Assembly (NCBI GenBank): GCA_948567375.1
Contig: OX419760.1
Coordinates: 35,898,001 to 35,962,000, forward strand
Length of the DNA stretch: 64,000 nucleotides
Direction: 5' to 3'
DNA from: Lunularia cruciata
Lineage: Eukaryota; Streptophyta; Marchantiopsida; Lunulariales; Lunulariaceae
How positions within the stretch are numbered: position 1 is the first letter of the stretch; the number at the start of each line of letters is the position of its first letter. Positions 58,156 through 64,000 of the stretch are shown piece by piece. The translations under genes and the position numbers were made by a program. The notes under the pieces are model-generated. The model ran no database searches, had not been told where the DNA came from, and was given only the letters and a program-made list of their open reading frames with translations.

Positions 58156-59030
58156 ATGGTGTTGCTACAATGTTGGTGTGTGATAGATGTTCTAGAGGAT
58201 GGCATATGGTACATTTGACACCTCACCTCATGTTTGTACCTCATGTTTGTTCCTCAAGTGCAATATCTATATCCTTGATGTACTTCACACTTTAGCTAGT
58301 TCACTCCTTAAGTGGTGTAGATTGCAATTAACAATGGAGCATGGTAGTACACAGCCTCTTTATCTTTGCCTACCATAAGACATACCACATACTTGGAGTA
58401 AATGGATATCTAGAGTTAGAATGACCTAACTGCTAGCTAGGGGAGGGGCAATCATAACACTTTAGAGTTTGTGTGTGACTTCTTATTTGAGTTGTCCTTC
58501 TGGAGTATATGATGTTGATAACAATGTATATTTACACAACATTTGCAATGCCCAAGCTAGTTTGCTAGGACATTAGAGTTGATTATCTTGGCAGTCACAA
58601 TTGTATCAATAGCAATTCATGGACTACTTGGTGGTGCACATCTATTATATTAGGGTTTTTGATTGCATCATCAGAGCTACCATTTGCACCATTTGCATCA
58701 TAAATATACTTAGATGTGCCATTAGGGTTGGACTCCCTACCCAAGGAGAGGTATACCTCAAAGTGGAGCTCCAAAGAGCTCACTTCTTTGATGTTAGCCT
58801 TCAAGCTTTTGGCTATGGTGTACAAAATTTGCAAAGGAAACTTGGAGTAAAATCAGTGCTTGTTTGTTAAGTGTATACAGATGAGTTTTGATTTATGATC
58901 CTTGATTATTGTTGCAAATTAGAATTTATGTGTGGCTTCATATATAAACTGTACTTTTATATTGTATGATGTTGATAGCAATGTCTGTTGTGTTGCAATA
59001 TATATTTGCACAATATCATAAACGTGGTAA
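58154..59030 (+). repeat. Gypsy-M PHD remnant and LTR with a second partial tandem unit (copy c)
   Basis: 58154-58280 matches the PHD region (TGTGTGATAG...GGCATATGG). The LTR begins near 58454 (ATAACACTTTAGAG). A second unit start, TGTGGCTTCATATATAA, follows at about 58930 and runs to about 59030. Copy c therefore shows the same LTR-LTR tandem arrangement as copy a. Confidence 0.72.
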
Positions 59031-59752
59031 GAAACTATATTTTTTCAGGTAAAAAAATTTTTCAAAAAATAAAAAAATTTTATGGGCGCCATGCCTTGAT
59101 ACAAATAAATATTTTTTTTCTGAAATTTTTTAATATCCTCAAGGTGAGGTTTTATACTTTCTTTAAATGTATGCAAGTCAACTCTTTACTTTTATATTAA
59201 ATTTGTAAACACACCAAACTTAAACATAAAATGGTAATTATGATATCACAAAGTTGAATACGACCATAAAAATATAGGGGTCTAGATGTTTTTGTGCTGA
59301 CGAAATAAGATCAGGACAAGCTGTGAAATTTTTATTAATGTATGATATAACATCCTATATTATCAGAGGTAGACTCAATATTTCTCACATTCACCAACAA
59401 CCACTTGCTTAATCGTGTAATCAGATAATTCTGGGGCTTATAATGGGACTACTTGAAAGCATAGCAGATCTGTAGGTAAACATCTTTTGACAATAAAGTA
59501 TACCTTTCCATAAGCTATGTGAATACTGAAAAGATGTTCAGAACTACGGTGAGAAACGACAGAAAGCACAACTTTCAGTTACAACGATGTGCGAAATTGA
59601 TACCAGTTATTTTGGACTTTCCCTAATAAGCAAAATATCAGTATAAAAGATTACACTGAGCTTATGCCTATGTGCAGAGTTGACATAAGTTATTTTAAAC
59701 TTTTGCTTACACTGAGATATTGCTGGAAGCTCATGAGTGCCGCTTTCCTTTT
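59031..59752. other. Host sequence, no supported gene
   Basis: AT-rich with A/T homopolymer runs at 59045-59130. An ORF at 59664-59864 overlaps the foldback arm described next. Confidence 0.35.
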
Positions 59753-60154
59753 AAGCGTCATGGCATTTGCTGATTTACGAAACCTGTTTGAAACTGAAGC
59801 CGTACAATCTTTTTGGCACAAATTCTCGAGCGGAGGTTGGTTTTTTATGAAATATCTTTTATGATTTACATGAACATTCGAGATAAAACAAAAGAGGAAA
59901 ATTGGAGATAGGCCCCATTAGTATCGATATGTAAGTCTATTTTGTTTTCTCATATGTAAGTCGATTTTGATTTTTCATATCGATACTAATGGGGCCTATC
60001 TAAAATTTTCTTCTTTTGTCTTATCTCCAATGTCCATGTAAGTCATAACAGATATCTCATAAAAGACCAACCTCCGCTCGAGAATTTGTGCCAAAAAGTT
60101 CGTATGGCTTCAGTTTCAAACAGGTTTCGTAAATCAGTAAATGCCATAACGCTT
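59753..60154. repeat. 402-bp foldback: two 179-bp inverted arms around a 44-bp loop
   Basis: Arms 59753-59931 and 59976-60154 are inverted copies of equal length with about 92% identity and no gaps. The loop holds a short direct repeat (ATATGTAAGTC twice). Both arms encode a similar protein-like segment, RNLFETEA then FWHKFSSGGW, on the strand pointing to the loop. No terminal target duplication was found. It could be a foldback/MITE or an inverted duplication of an exon. Confidence 0.75.
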
Positions 60155-62529
60155 GAATGTCGATACTATTATACTATTTTCATAAATCATTTTTGAGATA
60201 AAAATCGACTAACCGAGAAATCTGCCCTACTGCTAACACTACAACTACTAACACTAGTTCAAAGGCTGTTAGTAGACTATTATTTTATGTGAAGAGTTTT
60301 AATTGGTTTGGATGTTCGAGCTTGAAACTCGTAAGGGTAAACTGGGCAACTCTTGAGCTAGTACGAGCTGAATAGCAGTTTCCGAGATTGTTGGTACATT
60401 CCATTCGAGAGCCATTTCCACTTGTAAGCAAACAATTGACGGAAGGATATCTCTAAACTAAACCCTAAACTTCAACCCTAACCCTAAACTTCTTACTGTC
60501 ATTAAATGCCACCTAAATAGTTTTGGCTTCAGTATGTAGGCCTTAAATCGCAATGAGCAGTGCGTTAAGGGATTGTGGCGTTGTGAAATATTGATACGTA
60601 CGGCATCTGAGTCAAAGTAGGAAGATAGGAATTGTAGTTCGTATCTGTACTTTGAGAAGTATCAAGTTCGGGAACGACCCTTAGGTCCTCGAAGTCCAAA
60701 CGAGGTATTAAGAGATTTTCTTACTGAATAAGGTCTGTCACTATTCGTGCCTCTCACGTCATGAAAGGAGCTGGTTGGGCTTTGTCGTCCGGAGCGAAAC
60801 GTGTAGACCTCTTGGGACGTTAAATTACGTCTGACGGTTATGGACAGTGATCCTCCATGCAAGCAACTGGGAGGGAAATAACATCTCGCGTCGAGGATTA
60901 CTCGCTCCTCGGCGCCATGTCTGCAGTTTTAGATTCCGACACGCTTTCATACTCCTTTCCTCCTGACTTGGCATGCGCCAAATTCCTGATCTATAATGCT
61001 TTAGTTGACTCCAATTTACTGTTGGCTAAATGGCAGCGTCACACACACGAAGCTCGACTATAGGTAATTTCGCTCTCCACACAACTCCATCGTTCGCACT
61101 GATTAAATAAGTAGCTCTTTGTCGAACCATGAGTCATCTTCATCTGTTGATCCACCGGCAAGTTCAGTACTCCATACATTTCCTTTCAACTTTGCAATGA
61201 AGAAGCTGCATTTTCTGTTTGTGAGATGCTTAATCTTTGTTGCTTATGTATAAAGGGGCTGGGACTTGGACTTTATGGAGGACACCATCATTACATGCTT
61301 CTATAGGAAACAGTTGCCACGCAAAGAACGTATGCAAACCTTTGTCATAGTCGGTGTCCGCTTATGGCTGCATGAGAGATGTTTGCGGCAAAACTTCCAG
61401 TTAAAAGGCGCAGCATGAGTGTGGATTCCAGACGGGAAGACTTTTCAAAGTATCCTACACTAGATAGTAATAAGAAAATAGTAAAATCCCCCCCTTCCAT
61501 CATGCAAGGTAGTATAAAAGTGAACACCCGTTCTTCACCCAGTTTGACACCCATAGACATTGAGTAATGAAATATATAAGCTGTCGTAAGCAACCCAGTT
61601 CTATGCCCACGTCTGAGCGGACTGACTCTGACATTTCTCAGTAACATAGTAAAGATCGCCATAACTGTCAGTTACATAGACAGGTAAGTATGCGTAGCAC
61701 CCGTAGACATATCTCCACACTTATCCCATTCTCCCCAGCTTTACGAGAGTCTAGTACTTCTCAATTGCCAAACTGACTTAAGACTCGACAGCAACAGTCT
61801 GATGAATAACAGCATCCTGTGCAAGTAGAGCAGGTGAGAACTTACCAGAAGCCGATGACGACTTCCATTGGGACAGAAGTCGACTATCCTACACCTTCGG
61901 AAGGGAGAACCTCGATTTTTTCAACAATGCAGATCTATGGCCACTTCCAAAAGGGTAACAAGGACCCAGACGACTCTGCAACCAGAGCTTGGCTGCGAGA
62001 GTCATTTGGTGTTCATGGCTACTATTTCATGTACGCTTGCTTGTTCTTCCTATCTCAGGGACCAAAATTAAGGTTTGAAGTCCTACTTTTCTAGTTGGGC
62101 TCCGTAACTACAGTATATTCTTCCGGACGTTACACTACCCATTTGACCAAAGCTGACAAGCTGGAAGCATATGGTTTGGAGTGAGCTCAGCACATCAGGC
62201 CTCATCTTGACAATGCCATGGGTCGACGGGTGAGACAGGTATCTTTACAATAATACTCTTCACTTGTCAAAAGCTTAGACATAATGCCACCACATGACCT
62301 ACCACATAAATGCATAGAAGTAGGTTTGAAACTGACGGGGCCAGCAGCTCAATGGACTGAGTCATGTATTGCTCGTGAGACCAATGGGGTCTGGAAACAA
62401 ACGCAAAGTTGAATATCGAACAGTCTGGTTGAGCCCCGTGAACCTTGAGGCTGATAACAATCATGTAGGGTATAAAATGAAGCACCACATAAACAGCAGT
62501 ACTAGCGGGAACCTAATTTATTACATATA
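60155..62529. other. Region downstream of SEC5, no supported gene
   Basis: Base composition is less AT-rich and less CpG-poor than in the repeats. ORFs at 60857-61063, 61345-61662 and 61819-62094 show no family resemblance. The part next to 62530 should hold the SEC5 3' UTR. A plant telomere-like run is at 60453-60490. Confidence 0.4.
60453..60490 (+). repeat. Short interstitial telomere-like run
   Basis: CTAAACTAAACCCTAAAC, then AACCCTAACCCTAAAC: four degenerate CCCTAAA units. This is also the sequence of promoter 'telo boxes'. Confidence 0.5.
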
Positions 62530-64000
62530 TCACCCAAAGTTATTGCTAGTTGTACGACGCGAAGCTCGTCTTGGTTCATTTTGAAGTCGAGACTCTGAGG
62601 CGAGCCTAGAAAAGCGGTCAGAAGGGGCACCTTTACTGCTTGTTTCACTTCCGACATCAGAGCTATAACCGGGATGCGGTGAAAGAGGAGGTAGTCCTCT
62701 ACCTAAATCAGATTCTCCACCAAGGCTTGAACCGGATGACTTACGGAGATGGCGAATGATGGACCCACCTGGAGCCAAAGGATGTCGTATGGCCAACCGC
62801 CTCACTCCTCCTGGACTATATTCAGGTAGTGACTCGGTGAAGCACGTCACATTAATGCGCGTTCTCCTCAGCTCCAACGGTAAATTCTCTGCACTTACCT
62901 GATGGGCATATGCCTGCAGCAAGAACACATGTCAGGCTTAAATCACCATCTCTGTGAAGGATAGTGATTCTTCCACGTTCATATACCTGGCCAGATACTA
63001 AGGATTAGGGGAATACGTTGGCCATTAACCGATAATTCTGAGCTCACAACTTCATGACTATTTACTCCATCGGTGAGCATTGTAACGATATTTTTCTTCG
63101 AGAAATTGATGGTCGACTCAACCGGTCTTATTAGTACTTGCGGAATAAGTAACACACCTGAATATCATCTCGTGACATAGGTGGTCCCTGCTCCATCATG
63201 AGTTCTTCAGCTCCTCTAGATCGCCGGCTGGCTCCAGATATCTCAGCCTGATGGATCTCATTCAGACTTTCGTAAACTTTATCCAGAAGCATATCTCGGA
63301 GAGCTGTACCTGCTTCCCTAGCTGCTGGTGTGAAATATCTTTCCAATACAGCATCTATGAAGTCGAACTGCAGGTAAAGATGATTCAAAGCAAAAGTGAG
63401 CAGATGGTTTGAAGCTCCTTACTGCCAGAAAAGGACACAACAGAATTTATGTCTCGTATGCAGTAACCAGATTATATATCTAACCTCTCCAGGTCAGTTT
63501 TTTGTCTGTTGGTATCGTTACAGAAGCAACGACACAGGTCAGGAACATAAGTCAAGAAAACTCTGCTGCATAAGTTCAACACAAAAGTAGGTACTTCGAT
63601 CTGCAACTTGATGGTACGTATGTAGGATCTTTAAAGGTAGATAGTAAATTTACCTCGAGCATAAGCTGAGAGTATCCATTGACATCTAAAATCCGGAGAA
63701 CCTTTTGCTGGTTCTCAGTAAATACATTTAGAAGAGCAACCATCAACCCCTCCACCAATACATTCACGACCTTGTCCAAGAAAGGTTTTGCTCCAGCAAA
63801 GACCTGTGCCAATGCGAGATGAGTAATACTAATAACGATGTCAGGTACGTGAAACTAACAGACAGGAATATATATCATTGTTTACAAACGATAATCCCAA
63901 CAGCTCAAAAAGAGCTCAAAAGACAGACGATCACCTCAGCATGTACCGCAACCAAAGGATGGAGAAGCTCCACCACATTATCCCTGACACCCTGACATGT
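62530..64000 (-). CDS. SEC5: Exocyst complex component SEC5 (last four exons, partial)
   Basis: Four exons on the - strand, all joined in phase 0: from beyond 64000 to 63935 (VVELLHPLVAVHAE), 63803-63654 (VFAGAKPFLDKVVNVLVEGL...NGYSQLMLE), 63367-63158 (FDFIDAVLERYFTPAARE...SRDDIQ) and 62913-62530 (AYAHQ...LRRTRINVTCFTES, stop TGA 62530-62532). Introns of 131, 286 and 244 bp have GT-AG ends. The order matches the C-terminal region of plant SEC5, including the ELxRTRIN-CFxES block near the end. The last 90 residues are a Ser/Arg/Gly-rich tail, variable in the family. SEC5 is a subunit of the octameric exocyst, which tethers secretory vesicles to the plasma membrane and acts in polar growth and cell-plate formation. 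An in-frame GTAAGT at the start of the last exon is coding by homology. No damage is seen; the gene start is beyond the window. Confidence 0.88.

Larger units (their letters stand above)
51490..59030 (+). mobile_element. Gypsy-M copy c, integrase partly replaced by a Gypsy-H fragment
   Basis: Copy-a order is followed from the protease (ACACAATACATCAC near 51505) through methyltransferase, RT and RNase H to the integrase zinc domain at about 55328. After the Gypsy-H block it resumes at about 58154 in the PHD region, then LTR from about 58454. About 1.0 kb of integrase is missing at the junction, so this was not a simple insertion. Confidence 0.85.

Noticed and set aside
60453-60490. True telomere or chromosome end
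   Set aside because: Only about four degenerate units, followed by ordinary sequence and the SEC5 gene.
62899-62904. Splice donor GTAAGT ending a short SEC5 exon
   Set aside because: Ungapped protein similarity across the site to SEC5 shows the sequence is coding.
1-64000. tRNA or rRNA genes
   Set aside because: No convincing cloverleaf with A and B boxes or rRNA core segment was seen; the only tRNA-related sequences are primer-binding sites of the retroelements.

Overview
The window is nuclear DNA of a green plant of the streptophyte lineage (a charophyte alga or an early-diverging land plant fits best; I cannot name the species). The evidence is a plant-type exocyst SEC5 gene with short introns at the right edge, a relic of the plastid-protein gene CSP41b, plant-style Ty3/Gypsy chromoviruses primed by initiator tRNA-Met, and heavy loss of CpG with TAG/TGA stops at former CAG/TGG codons, as expected in methylated, silenced repeats. 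About 70% of the window is nested, decayed retroelements.

Layout. 1-7.9 kb: a Ty3/Gypsy element (family 'Gypsy-M', + strand) whose polyprotein carries a C5 cytosine DNA methyltransferase between protease and reverse transcriptase and a PHD finger after integrase; its 3' LTR is followed by further tandem LTR units. 7.9-9.7 kb: 5' fragment of a second Gypsy family ('Gypsy-C', - strand). 9.7-11.6 kb: Copia pol/gag relic (-). 11.6-23.8 kb: nearly complete Gypsy-C chromovirus (-), split by two insertions of an unusual element ('CC element'). 24.2-29.0 kb: a CSP41b pseudogene split by a third CC element. 29-37.2 kb: mostly unrecognised low-copy DNA with a miRNA-like hairpin, a minisatellite and small dispersed repeats. 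37.2-49.9 kb: a second Gypsy-M copy (-), interrupted by a complete third Gypsy family ('Gypsy-H', 39.6-45.2 kb, -) and by two smaller insertions. 49.9-51.1 kb: LTR fragments of Gypsy-C and Gypsy-H. 51.5-59.0 kb: a third Gypsy-M copy (+), with part of its integrase replaced by a Gypsy-H fragment. 59.0-62.5 kb: host DNA with a 402-bp foldback. 62.5-64.0 kb: the last four exons of SEC5 (-), the only gene in the window that looks intact.

Two systems stand out. First, all three Gypsy-M copies carry remains of the DNA methyltransferase, and all three keep at least traces of the PHD-finger region. An element that could once write and read chromatin marks is suggested, and it now shows the C-to-T decay expected of methylated DNA. 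Retrotransposon-borne methyltransferases have been reported in charophytes and dinoflagellates, so the phenomenon is known although these copies may not be. Second, three CC elements share TGTG...CACA ends and each has its own 5-bp target duplication. They contain no pol genes; two of them hold one long gene for an approximately 800-residue protein with an acidic/basic linker and a long coiled coil. They look like giant solo LTRs whose U3 encodes a protein, or an undescribed transposon type. The Gypsy-H LTR promoter is also notable for a dense array of heat-shock elements just upstream of its TATA box.
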